This document shows, one piece after another, positions 31,481 to 41,616 of a DNA stretch of 64,000 nucleotides. The notes under the pieces were generated by a model. That model worked only from the letters and a program-made list of their open reading frames with translations. It did no database searches and was not told the DNA's origin. Source of the DNA: Euborellia annulipes (taxonomy: Eukaryota > Arthropoda > Insecta > Dermaptera > Anisolabididae); the NCBI GenBank assembly GCA_023213315.1, contig JAKCPI010000492.1:372001-436000 (forward strand), given 5' to 3'. The position numbers and the translations under genes are program-made. The stretch's first letter is position 1. Every line of letters begins with the position of its first letter.

Positions 31481-32447
31481 ACACATCATCTAGTGCTAGT
31501 CAATATATAAGAGTGAAAATATAAATTGCTTTTTATTTCTCTGGGTCTAAGAACTGCGACTTTAACTCAATGAAAGGAAAGCAACTATAATTTCAGTCCT
31601 TACATCAGTTAAATTTAGGTTAATATTTTTTAAAATGTTTAATAAATTGTTAAATATAACCAGCGGCGTAGCTTAGATTTCTGGAAACACTTCTAAACAA
31701 AAAATTCAATAATTTTTGAATATTTTATTTATTCTTAATTATTTACTATAAAATTTTTATTTCGGTCTCATATTTTATCCGTCTAGAGGGAGAGGTGTTT
31801 AATATAAAATTTGGTTGATCCCTCTCTTAGATTTTTGGAACGAATTTCTTTTACGCGGCTTAAAGTAGGGTGAATTGGCACAATTCGTCACGTTACGTTA
31901 CAAATACTGCTCATATGCATGTTTTAAAAATAAATAATTATTTTCTTTTTTAAATAACATTCATATTAAATTATATTCGAAGTTGAAGAAAAGGCGTGAG
32001 GAACTTCGTTCCCGTCCCACGACGCGGCGATCCGTTCTTGCCTAAGTTAATTTAGTAGAGTAAATTTTAAACTTGAGAGTTGGAAAAAAATAGGAGTTTT
32101 CTCTGATTGGGAAGATATCCGTGTCGTCTCTAGTTACGTGGCTGGTTTTAATTATTTATAGAGAAAATGATAGCATTAAAGATCATCATTTTCACCTTCA
32201 TATCTCTGTTATCATTTGCGTTAGAAAAAAAAAGCCTATCTTTAAAAATTCATTTTGCGGTCATTCATTCAGGTCTAAAAGGAACAACTTTGAAAATACT
32301 AACGGGTTAAACAATTCTATTTTATTTACCAAATGGTTAAAATTGCAAATTTAAAAACAAGAATCAATTATTTTTATAAGATTTTATTTCATTTGCATTG
32401 TTTTCTATATAAATTTATAAATTAATTAATTTAAATAATTTTACTTT

Positions 32448-33508
32448 TTATTGTTTTTTTCCCATATCTTTTGTCATTTCCTGGGCCATTTTCAAAGTTG
32501 AATCCAACGTACTTTTGGTCAATTTAACAAATTCACCTTGGACTTCTCCAGCCTCTTCTTGTAAAGCGACTCCTAATTTTTTCATTTCTTCAGTAACCAT
32601 CTAAAAATAAAATATTAATATTAATAGATTTGTAGAGACATTCTGTGAAAGGTTTATGAGCCAGTATATACATATGTCAATACTATAACTACCAAGACCC
32701 ATGGCCTCTGGCCCTGGAAGAATTTAACAATAGGTTAACAATCAGTGGCGTCATTTCAACTTTTTCAAATTTTTTTCTTGGGGGGGGGGCAAACATTTTT
32801 TTTCTTAAAATTTACTTACAAATATGTACTCAAATTGAGCCAAAAGATATTTAATTTAATTAATTGTTTAATTCTCTACAGTTTATATACTCGTAGATAT
32901 ATTTTGAAAGATTTTATCTAGAATAATATAAAATTTTATAAAAGTCAGAACTCTTGGGGGGGGGGGGGCAAATGACCCTCCCTGCCCCCCTCTAAATGAC
33001 GCCACTGTTAACAATATATAAAATGTTATGAGTGTTAAACTGAATTTTAACTTCTATAAATTTTTTACATTAGAGAAATCAAAAAGTGAGCCCCTCTCCC
33101 CCCAGGTCTTATGTAAATAAAAGATAAAATAATATAATAATTAATTATTCCATTGGGAATTACATTTTAAATTTCATTATGATCGGTAAAAATCAAAGAA
33201 ATTAAAAAGTCGAACCCCAACTCCTCCAAGGGCCCAAGAAGGAATAAGTTGCACCACAGTGAGATGGATGCCGTCCTCCGCTACTCAGTTTAACCACCAC
33301 CAAAAACCCTTTCAGATAACTTATACATGTGTATCATATGTAAGTGGGTTAGGATCTTTTAGAGTGGGAATGGAGGCAATAATAAAATTTGGATGTTATT
33401 TAGAAATTAGAAAGAGCAAGTCAGGAGCAACAAAAACAAAGCCTTTGGATGCCAAACGCCGAAGGAGACGTTTCGGACAAAATTTTATTTCAATCTTTAG
33501 TCCTTAGA

Positions 33509-33539
<31 letters not shown>

Positions 33540-35197
33540 GTAAGTTCCGGGTTGACCGAGCTGGAGCTAAGTGGTTTTTTCTTTTGATAAAATTGAAAAA
33601 ACTAATAAAGTACATCAGTAAAGTACTAGTACTCGAATTTTCTTAAAGGTGAGACCGAGCGCAATTTCATATTGGTACTGAAAGTAGTATATATTTCAAA
33701 TTTGAGAAAAATCGTTAGAGCCGTTTTCGAGAACTGATGTACACAAACGTACAGTGAGGGACAATATTAAGTCCCACCCATGCATTTTCTACTTGTGATT
33801 ATTTCATTGTTTTTATAAAAGAAAATGAAAATCTTTATTGGAAATTTTCTAGGTTTGAACCATGAAAGTTTCCATTAAAAAAATATATAATATTTTTTTA
33901 AAAACAATGAAATAATCAAATGCATGGGTGGGACTTAATATTGTCCCTCACTGTACATTGCTCGTTAGATTTAGTCAAAGTTGTCATTATTATTGACGCA
34001 CAAAAGTCCGTGCACATGTATATTTTTTAAAAAGGCGAGTGTTTAAGGCACCGCGAGTGTCTATTCGAGATTATTTTTAACCAACCCATTTTGCCACTTT
34101 CAATAAAATCTCGTATTTTTAAATCTTTCAATCATTTTTTTTCCTTTTTGATGTAATTGTCCGAATGACTTGGAGAAGCTATTTTTTATTTGTATCAACA
34201 TTTTTTTTTTACTTCCTTACCTGAATACTCTCGCTAAGTTTATTTCGCATTTCTTGAGCTTGTTTTTGGATTTCTGGGGTCATCATTTTCTTTGACATTT
34301 CATTCATTTTATCCGCAGATTCTTTCATCATCGATGACATGGATCCTTGCATATTCTTAGCCTATAAACCGAAATTTTTACAATTAAAGGAATGGTTAGT
34401 TACGGCACAGGATAAAATAGTTATCAGAGTGTTCGCATTTCTTGTGAAAGAGAGAATCGGTTTAAAAGAATGCTAACCTCCTCCTGGATTTTGGTGGCAT
34501 ATTCATTGATTTTGACGGCCATTTGATGCATATTTGATTTGAGCTTGGTCACCATCTCGGGGGCATCCACGTATGGTTTGTCTTTATCGTTTTTCGGCAG
34601 CATACCTGTTGAAAAAAAGTATTCATTTAGTCCTTTTTTTATTATTTATAAACCGATTCAACTCTCTAATAATGTATTTTAATGATCTTTATCATGATAT
34701 ATGATAAATTAGATGGGTGGAAGCCAGAGCTAGTGAAAATTTTATTTATTTATTAAAGTGAAAATATTTCCTTGCTATTAAAAAACAATTTCACAAATTC
34801 TAGACAAAAGTAATGCGACCTGCTCCTTTTGCATTTCCGATGTTTTTTTATTATATAATAATTTTAGATACATGTTATCCGGGCATTATTATTTGTAACA
34901 ATTGGATTTCATACTTTAATTTTAAAATAATTTGGTGAAACTAATCCATGTATATATAATGTATATTGCTGAAATTTGATAAATTCTAATTCAACAAAAC
35001 ATTTTCTCTAGGTTATATATTTCAGGGGTTTATTAAATTTAAAATCAAATTATCTTTAAATTTTAAAATTTAATTTTAATTTCAATAAAACGTTAAAATG
35101 TTAATTTGATTTTAAATTTAATAAACCCTTAAAACATATAACCTAGAGAAAATGTTTTAATGAATTTATCAACATTTATCAAATTTCAGCAATATAC

Positions 35198-35257
<60 letters not shown>

Positions 35258-36676
35258 TTATGTTTCAACTAGTGCCCACGGTAACCTAGCACATCACACA
35301 ACTTTCTTAGGTAAGTAAGCTATTTTATTCTTTATATATCAGATTCCACGTAATTTCTGAATGATAATAACTTAATTATTTTTTTCACTTTTAACTAAAA
35401 TTATTTTTGTTATCTATAGACAATCATGGTCTCTGAAGTGAACTGAAAAGTATTCCATGATTAAAGAAAACAGGGAACCTGATGAAATCTGTCTTAAAAA
35501 AATGTATCATTTAATTAATTTCCTTTTTTTTAACAAATTCCAGAAATGGTCCAACACTTTACCTTGGATGTTATTGGCAAGGTTCATGATTATCTCCCAT
35601 CCTTGGTCCCAGCCTGCAGGAAGCTGACCTTCAGTGACTGAAGCAGGTGCCACAGGACTTGTGACAGCCTTTGCCTTTGGTACTACTTTGCATGAAGCCT
35701 GCAAAAAGAAAATAATACAGTGTAGTGTATATTGACGGCTTGTTCTTAAAAGTGGCGTGTAGCCCCCGAAATATCGGCATAGAAAATAAATGTATTGGTT
35801 TCCTCTCTTTGGGCGTTTTAGTTTATAAATTTTAGTATCTAGTAGGTCAATTTTATTTTTCATTATCCTTATCAAAGTTTCTAATCTAACGATAAATTCA
35901 AAAATTTTGACGCTTGATTATAATTGTTTCTTTATATTATTATAATAATAATACAAGATATTTAAAAAATCTGGTGTGACTGATCTCAGAGCACACAACT
36001 TTCTCTTACTTTAGGTAATCGTAAGTTGTGTTCTGTGCTTGTCACACGAGATTTTTTTGTGTCGACATATAAATTTATTTAGTTTCCAACAGTACATTAT
36101 ATTTTAATTCAAGATGTAAAATTTATAAACATGGGAAAATATTTATATTTTGTTAGTATGGCAACCGTTTTTCCTACCTTTACTACGAAGTAAAAGAGTA
36201 GTGTGCTTCAAAAGATTTCAAGGGCAAAATGAGAATATACATTTTAAAGAGCATCTAAAAAATAATTGATTTTTGAAATTTAATCAAAATCGTTGCAGCA
36301 AATTTTGAGAAAATTGGAAAAAACCGAAAAAAAAGTACTAGTACCTTTTGACCGATTTTGTTCAAAAACTTCGTGTTACGTGTCCGGAGGGTACTTAAAT
36401 TAAATATAAAATTTCAACTTTCTAGCTCTTTTCGTTCTTGAGATATTTTGTTTACAGAAAGACCATTTTGCAAGATTCACTTTTTTGGGCTCAGGGGCTT
36501 CAAAACGTGTATATCCATCAAAATCTCGACATCGTTTTTTTGACATGAATAAAAGAAAGTAAAAAATGTTATGTTTTAATTTATTAATGGAGAGGCAAAT
36601 TAAGAATGACATTTTTTATTTGTTGTTCTCTTACCTGAGCAACGAAAAGTACAAAAATGACAGCGAAGCCTTTCAT
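32448..36676 (-). CDS. secreted Met/Lys/Glu-rich helical protein, five exons
   Basis: Exons (minus): 36676-36635, 35698-35563, 34605-34478, 34361-34221, 32600-32448. All are GT-AG and phases agree (0,1,0,0); 199 residues and a TAA stop. The first exon encodes a classic signal peptide, MKGFAVIFVLFVAQ, with likely cleavage near AQA-SC. Next come a Pro/Val/Ala linker with one Cys and the segment GWDQGWEIIMNLANNIQG. About 140 residues follow, predicted almost wholly helical and amphipathic: SSMMKESADKMNEMSKKMM, then MVTEEMKKLGVALQEEAGE. This is the look of apolipophorin-III-like or perilipin-like lipid-binding helices, but no family was recognised. Introns hold a hAT MITE, a TA MITE and an R1 copy. 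It is divergent from the gene at 37525. Confidence 0.82.
32743..33007. mobile_element. hAT MITE with perfect 8-bp target duplication
   Basis: Ends CAGTGGCGTCATTTCAAC and AAATGACGCCACTG are flanked by TTAACAAT at 32735-32742 and 33008-33015. G tracts lie near both ends. It is closely related to 9162-9407 (shared AATTAATTGTTTAATT and ATACTCGTAGATATATTTTG). It lies in the last intron of the secreted-protein gene. Confidence 0.9.
33462..33513 (-). ncRNA. hammerhead-like motif, core mutated
   Basis: The minus strand reads GGACTAAAGATTGAAATAAA, then TTTTGTCCGAAACGTCTCC. The 3' half (CCGAAACGTC) matches the hammerhead motifs elsewhere in the window, but the core CTAAAGA has A where G5 is essential. 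It is a probable inactive relic. It lies in an intron and antisense reading gives no protein. Confidence 0.35.
33590..33740 (-). repeat. R1-related fragment
   Basis: Reverse copy of 11340-11480 (ACTAGTACTCGAATTTTCTT, GCAATTTCATATTGGTAC). Together with the adjacent MITE it mirrors the arrangement in ZUP1 intron 1. Confidence 0.5.
33752..33953. mobile_element. TA-flanked MITE, CAGTGAGGGAC family
   Basis: Near-perfect ends CAGTGAGGGACAATATTAAG and CTTAATATTGTCCCTCACTG with TA at 33750-33751 and 33954-33955. The whole element is a hairpin of about 200 bp around a T/A-rich centre. Tc1/mariner-type, non-autonomous. Confidence 0.85.
34962..35196. mobile_element. hairpin element in an intron of the secreted-protein gene
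   Basis: Left phrases TATTGCTGAAATTTGAT and ACATTTTCTCTAGGTTATAT are mirrored on the right as ATATAACCTAGAGAAAATGT and ATCAAATTTCAGCAATATA. Arms of roughly 100 bp meet around ATTTTAATTTCAATAAAACG. A long (AT)n tract follows at 35200-35256. No ORF. Confidence 0.7.
35966..36566 (-). repeat. R1 repeat family, copy d
   Basis: Reverse orientation. The terminal hairpin comes first (AAATCTGGTGTGAC ... GTCACACGAGATTT), then the familiar body and an AAGAAAGTAAAAAA end. It fills most of the first intron of the secreted-protein gene. The two opposing ORFs at 36400-36820 partly overlap it and are not genes. Confidence 0.65.
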
Positions 36677-37524
36677 GTTGTTGGATCGTTGTTCAATCTC
36701 ACTATTTGGAATAGATGTACCTTCTTGATGGCTGAGAAACCAAAGACCCCTGACCTAAAGCCTCGAGACCTTTTTATCTTGCTCGATATTTGGACGACTC
36801 CCTTCATTCCCCTCTGTTAAATCGCTATTCAAATAATATATATATGGAGGCCAAATAATAATATCTGATGTTTATAAGTCAACAAATTATTTATTAGTTC
36901 ATTATGAATCAAATGTTGCATCATATCATTTAGTTAGCTTTTAGAGACAAACAAAATTTGCTTCTTTTAGTATGTTATAAATTATTTCATAAAAAGTCAG
37001 TTTTTTACTTCATTTTCTGATCACTTTGTTCTTCTTTTTTACGAATAGTTTATTTTAATTTTCCTTCTTCATAGGGTTTCCTTACCTATGTACTCTTTTT
37101 ACAATTTTTTTTTGCCTGCAGTTCCTTTCTAAACAATCCATTCATCTCCTTTTTGGCTTTCTCTTGGTCATTTCCCATCATTTTGTTAAATTTAATAATA
37201 GTGCCCTCATGATTTTTTGGACAGGGTCATTATTCCATCTCTTGAATCCGGAAGAAAAAATTTCTAACTTTAACTTTCTTAAAAAATAAAGTAAAACTTT
37301 TAATTTTTTTTTTTTTTTTTTTTTTTTGCAGATCACTGTTATCAAAAGATTTAATTGCTGGACTCAATTATCATATAATAAATATTTTCAAAATAAAATA
37401 ATCTTTCGTAATTATAATAATAAAGATTAAAGTTCAGAGCATTCAAAGTTTGATTTTCTAAAGCAGTTGATAAAGAATCTAATATTTGAGTCGTGAACAG
37501 TTAAGAATAATAATCTAAATAGAA
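36677..37524. promoter_or_regulatory. divergent promoter region of two secreted-protein genes
   Basis: 848 bp separate the two start codons. For the minus gene, AAGATAAAAA at 36780-36771 is a plausible TATA-like box about 100 bp before its ATG. For the plus gene, TATAATAAATA near 37375 is weaker. A long T tract (37303-37327) lies between them. No transposon was recognised here. Shared regulation of the pair is inference. Confidence 0.35.
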
Positions 37525-39323
37525 ATGTTTAAAGAAATTTTAATTTTGTCTCTTGCGGGATTTTTCATCTCCAATTGTCAGGTAAATTATTTCGTAATTA
37601 TATATTTACGAGTTCGAAAATAAATTTTTTGTTACGGTACTTTTTTGCTAGGGTGAGCAGAGCTATCGTCTAGGAAGAGGGGAGGGGGAAGACTTGACAA
37701 AATTATATACTTAAATTTTAAATTCATAATTTTCGTGTATACAGAATCCGTTTTTCGACGAACAAGATGAATTTGGATTTGATAAAGAAAAATCGATTTA
37801 ATTATCTTGTGATACTTCATTAGAACAAAAATTTCAGTCTGTATCTCTGGTTCAATTTTGGCTGAATCTTCATACAGAATATATAATACTCTGTCAAACA
37901 AAACTTTAAAAATTGTTTGTATCAAAAATCAATTTTATTCTAAAGACCGTCGGCCAAAAATAAATAATTTTGCATATTATCATGTTTATTTTTAGATCAA
38001 TCCCAGTGAAATGGAATCATCCTCAGTACAAGCAACAGATGTTTTGCAAATCGTCACATACATTCATCCAATATGACAAAGAAGTCATGAACGCAATTTT
38101 TATATATATTATTATTATTTTTATACAATTTTATAAAAATTGCATCCATGGAATGGTTCTCTACTTTGTCATATTGGATGGGAGAAATTAATTATTTGCA
38201 AAACCTCTGTTAATCTAAAATAACACTCCAAATTATTTGTTTTGGGCAGACGGTCCTTAGAATAAAATTAAAACTTTAAAAGTACTGTTGCCTTTCACAA
38301 CTTTATATTTTTGAATTTTCTGCATTAGCTGCAATGAAATCGAAATATCGAGTTGGTGTAGTTGTAGAAAAAGAGCTTCAAGTAGCTCTCTCGTCAATAA
38401 CATCGAGATTTAATAAACTTTGCGCTAATAGACAAGCACGTTCATCTGATTAAAATATTGTTATTTTTTGTTTGCCTTAGTTTGTATTAAGGTGCGCGTC
38501 TCGGGGTGCTAATTTTGGGAGGTTCCAGCGGCCACAATTTTGAAGCTATCGACCTCAATTTTTTTTTTAATTAAAGCTATTTAAATTATCTACAACTTAT
38601 AGAAGCCCTTTTTTTGATTTTCGAAAAAATAAAATTTTTTTTTAGATTAATCGCATTAAATAAAAGATATTTTTAAAAAATCCGCTCTATATCTTATAGA
38701 TAATTAAATTAGTGATCATTATGTTAAAAAATAATTAATTTTTTACCCTTAATTAATTAGCTGGAACCTTTCAAATGAAATAAAATAAATCCCGGCTTGT
38801 TTTCCTATGGGAAAAACTAATGCCATCTCTTGCCACCTAGAGTGACTCGGTAGTGAATCGTCTTTTAACGGCTTTTCGAGACGCGCACCTTAATAGAATT
38901 TTTATCAATAAAAATGTTTAGATTTATATTATAAAATGGGGGTGGGTGGGGGGGAGGCGTCATACGATTAAATATTTTTAAGGGAGGCGTGGTAACATAA
39001 AGTTTGAAAATCACTGATTTAAAAAGCTAATTTCCAGAAAAAATTATAATTGATATTAGAAAAACCCATTTGAAATTTTTTTTTAATTATTATTTCAGCC
39101 ACTTCCAAAAGAGGGGGATGCAATCGAGAATGGTCTTAACAACACTCTTGATACGTTGAGGATAAATTTCCAAAAAATAGCTGAAGAATCAAAACAGATG
39201 GACAATTTACTTGAAAAATTATCAGATGGCTTAAAACAACTCGGCACGAAAATTGAAGAAATCGCTATCACTGCCAATGAAAAGCTTAAAGCTCAAACTG
39301 TAGAGGAGAAGAAAAATTCCTAA
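37525..39323 (+). CDS. small secreted helical protein, two exons
   Basis: Exon 1 (37525-37581) encodes MFKEILILSLAGFFISNCQ, a complete signal peptide, then a GTAAATT donor. Exon 2 (39099-39323) follows a TTATTTCAG acceptor and encodes 74 residues ending EEKKNS and TAA. Total 93 residues, phase 0. The mature part is nearly all predicted helix with spaced leucines and isoleucines: TLDTLRINFQKIAEESKQMD, NLLEKLSDGLKQLGTKIEEI. No cysteine in the mature chain. No family recognised. Architecture resembles the neighbouring minus-strand secreted protein (signal peptide exon, then helical exons), so they may be distant paralogues. The 1.5-kb intron holds two MITEs. An extra small exon cannot be excluded. 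Confidence 0.75.
37943..38263. mobile_element. MITE with AGACCGTCGGCC ends
   Basis: The left AGACCGTCGGCCAAAAATAA and the right TTTTGGGCAGACGGTCCTT are imperfect inverted repeats. Inner parts also mirror: TTTGCAAATCGTCACATAC on the left and AATTATTTGCAAAACCTCTG on the right, with a central GCATCCATGGAATGG-type palindrome. The sister copy is at 45890-46198. Confidence 0.7.
38491..38889. mobile_element. MITE flanked by TTAA (piggyBac type)
   Basis: Ends GGTGCGCGTCTCG and CGAGACGCGCACC are exact inverted repeats. TTAA lies at 38487-38490 and at 38890-38893. TTAA targets are the hallmark of piggyBac elements. The interior shows no transposase. A half-copy sits at 22837-22995. Confidence 0.85.
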
Positions 39324-39745
39324 TTAGTAGTAATTTCATTAATGGTCACTTATTAATAATTAGTTGAATTATTTTATTTTTATTAAAGAAGATTACTACT
39401 TCAAAATATTATTTAAAATATATTTTAATAGATTTTTATTCCTTTTATTTTATTATAATTAAAATTATGGTAATTTCTGATATTAAAAGAATAATACTCA
39501 TAATTAGTTAATCGCATTGTTACTAAAATCAAATAGGTTTCTTACTCACTTTTCATCAATCTTTTTCAATGCATTGAGTAAATTTTTTTTGTGCTATGCA
39601 TTTTTAAACCAGGTGTTCTCACCCTAAAATAATAAAAGCTCGAAGTCACACGGATAGGGAAACAATTTATTTTGTAGGGATGAGAAAGGCAATTCAATCT
39701 GGAGAGGGTTAAAGAAAGGGCATCACCTTTTTCTGAGGGTCTGTC

Positions 39746-40279
39746 CAGGGCCGCAGACAGAGGGGGGCAGGGGGGGGCTATATCCCCGGGGCCCTACCTT
39801 AAAATTCTAATAAAAAATAATTTTCATGGTTAAAATTATAATTAAAAAAAAAAATGTTCTTGAAATTTTTTTCCAGAGTGGGCCCGAGCCCTTTAAGCTC
39901 AAATCTTAAAATTATAATCAAAAAAATCATTATCTTGATTTATAATATGTCAGAATAGTTTATCAAGTCTGCCTTTAGAAACAGAATTAACGAGGAAATC
40001 AGTCTTCGAATCTATAATTAACAATTTTGTATCAGTCAAGGCGAGGAGAGCAATTTTATAAAAACTGTTTAGGTATTATTATTATTATTGTTTAAGGAAT
40101 TTTAAAAACTTTTTTATTTAAATAAATATTATAAGCTATGTATAACTGTTTCAAAAATTGTGAAAAAAATTGTTGGCTTGAAGGCAACAATAGTCTTTTA
40201 CAAACTAAAAAAAAAAACCTTTTAGGGTGGGAGATTAGATATGTAGCCCCGGGACCCGTCAAGTCTGTCTGCGGCCCTG
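39746..40279. mobile_element. hAT element with CAGGGCCGCAGACAG ends
   Basis: Left CAGGGCCGCAGACAG and right CTGTCTGCGGCCCTG ends are flanked by GGTCTGTC (39738-39745) and GGTCTGTA (40280-40287), one mismatch. 534 bp without transposase. The ORF at 40138-40353 runs across its right end and is not a gene. Confidence 0.85.
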
Positions 40280-41126
40280 GGTCTGTAGTCCTTGTATGTC
40301 TGTCATTTCCTCTGTATGTTTTACAATTAAAAAAATTACTTGAATATCCTTAAAATTAGTTCAAATATATATTGTATGTAAAGTTATATTAATTATATTC
40401 CTTATAATCGAGAAATGAACTTCAAGACACAAGAGTCAATTTCTCGTCTCGTTTCTCGAAGTGAATCACTAGACTGCACTTTATACAAGATTTATATATA
40501 TATAATAATCTATACATACAAAATTATTAATTTGTAGTCCTTTTTTACATCAGACTATATGTCACATATATACATATATACAGAATAATTAAAAAATAAA
40601 ATTATTGTTTGGGCTTATTTGACATCATTTAAAAATAACTTGGCTCACTAAATAGTATAATAATTCCATGCATTTTTACATTATATAATTAGATTCTTTA
40701 CAATTTAAATAATATAAAATTTCTAAACTTTGACTTTTGCCTAACATTTTTTTAAGATGGGAATTAATGAAATATATTCGTCTTCTTTCAAATTACATAA
40801 TTTTATTTTTTTCTTATACAAATATTTATTTAATTAAATAAAATTCCTCTCTGATATTGATTACCCTACCTATGATGTAACTAGGTAGGGGCGATCCGGC
40901 CCGGATGACATTTACCAATTTTGAATTATACTACTAAAAAAAGGTAAAAGAGGCGACCTGGGCCTCCCTGGAGAACCAAACTCCAGCTACGCCACTGATG
41001 GAATCGATAATGTTTAAGTTTAATTATTTTATAATTTGTATCTAATCTTTGGTAGTTTGTTTACTAATTTGATGGCATTAAATAATTTATTTACAATAAT
41101 ATTTTAGTTATTTTTCTTCAATGGTA

Positions 41127-41616
41127 CAGTGAGCGCCACAATTAAGTTCCCACCTGGTATCTAGAGCCATAAGTATATGGTATACAGGGTGTTTCAGGAG
41201 GAAAGGTAAATGTTTTAGGGGGAGATAGTACAGTAAATTCCATATCACATGTGTCCAGAGATACAGCTGTTGGTATTCCACTGTTTGTTATGAGAATTTA
41301 ACAATTGTCAACAGTTGTGCGTTGTAGTTGAATGTTTTCAATTGTCATTGCGAATTATTGGCCAAGTGTACTGTACTGTATCGTTTTGTATCTCTGGACT
41401 CATAAAAATGGACCATAATTTCTTATTGCATTTAGCCTGTACTACCACACCTTAAAATATTTACCTTTCCTCCTGAAACACCCTCTGTAGTGAAATAATT
41501 TTAAATTTGAAAAGGTAAAATAAAATCTGGTACAGATGATTTTATTTTACCTTTTCAAATTACCATATACTTAAGACTCCAGATACCAGGTGGAGACTTA
41601 ATTGTAGCGCTCACTG
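41127..41616. mobile_element. TA-flanked MITE, CAGTGAGCGCC family, carrying a nested MITE
   Basis: Ends CAGTGAGCGCCACAATTAAG and CTTAATTGTAGCGCTCACTG with TA outside. Same family as 249-475. The inner MITE at 41185-41487 interrupts it. The 249-475 copy shows the empty site (GGTGTATAGTGAAATAATTT). Confidence 0.85.
41185..41487. mobile_element. nested TA-flanked MITE, GTGTTTCAGGAGG family
   Basis: Left CAGGGTGTTTCAGGAGGAAA and right TTTCCTCCTGAAACACCCTC ends, TA at 41183-41184 and 41488-41489. About 300 bp with internal mirror blocks. Sister copy at 17476. Confidence 0.85.

Larger units (their letters stand above)
24855..32447. other. 7.6-kb intergenic region without recognised genes
   Basis: 24855-27040 is AT-rich sequence with simple repeats only. 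Then come a tRNA-like fragment near 27050, a fold-back at 27350-27560, a GGTGGGC-ended MITE at 27632-27913, an unrecognised stretch at 28000-29000 whose frames are all broken, AT microsatellites near 29755, a hAT MITE at 30311, a hairpin near 30590-30665, a MITE at 31011 and a SINE head at 31429. No gene was supported. Confidence 0.5.
37582..39098 (+). other. intron of the small secreted-protein gene
   Basis: Contains the GACCGTCGGCC MITE (about 37940-38265), the TTAA MITE (38491-38889) and a G-rich patch near 38938-38955. No coding exon was found. ORFs inside belong to the MITEs or are chance. Confidence 0.6.

Noticed and set aside
37632..37925. 97-codon minus-strand ORF in the secreted-protein intron
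   Set aside because: No domain, antisense to an intron, and an AT-rich composition typical of chance ORFs here.
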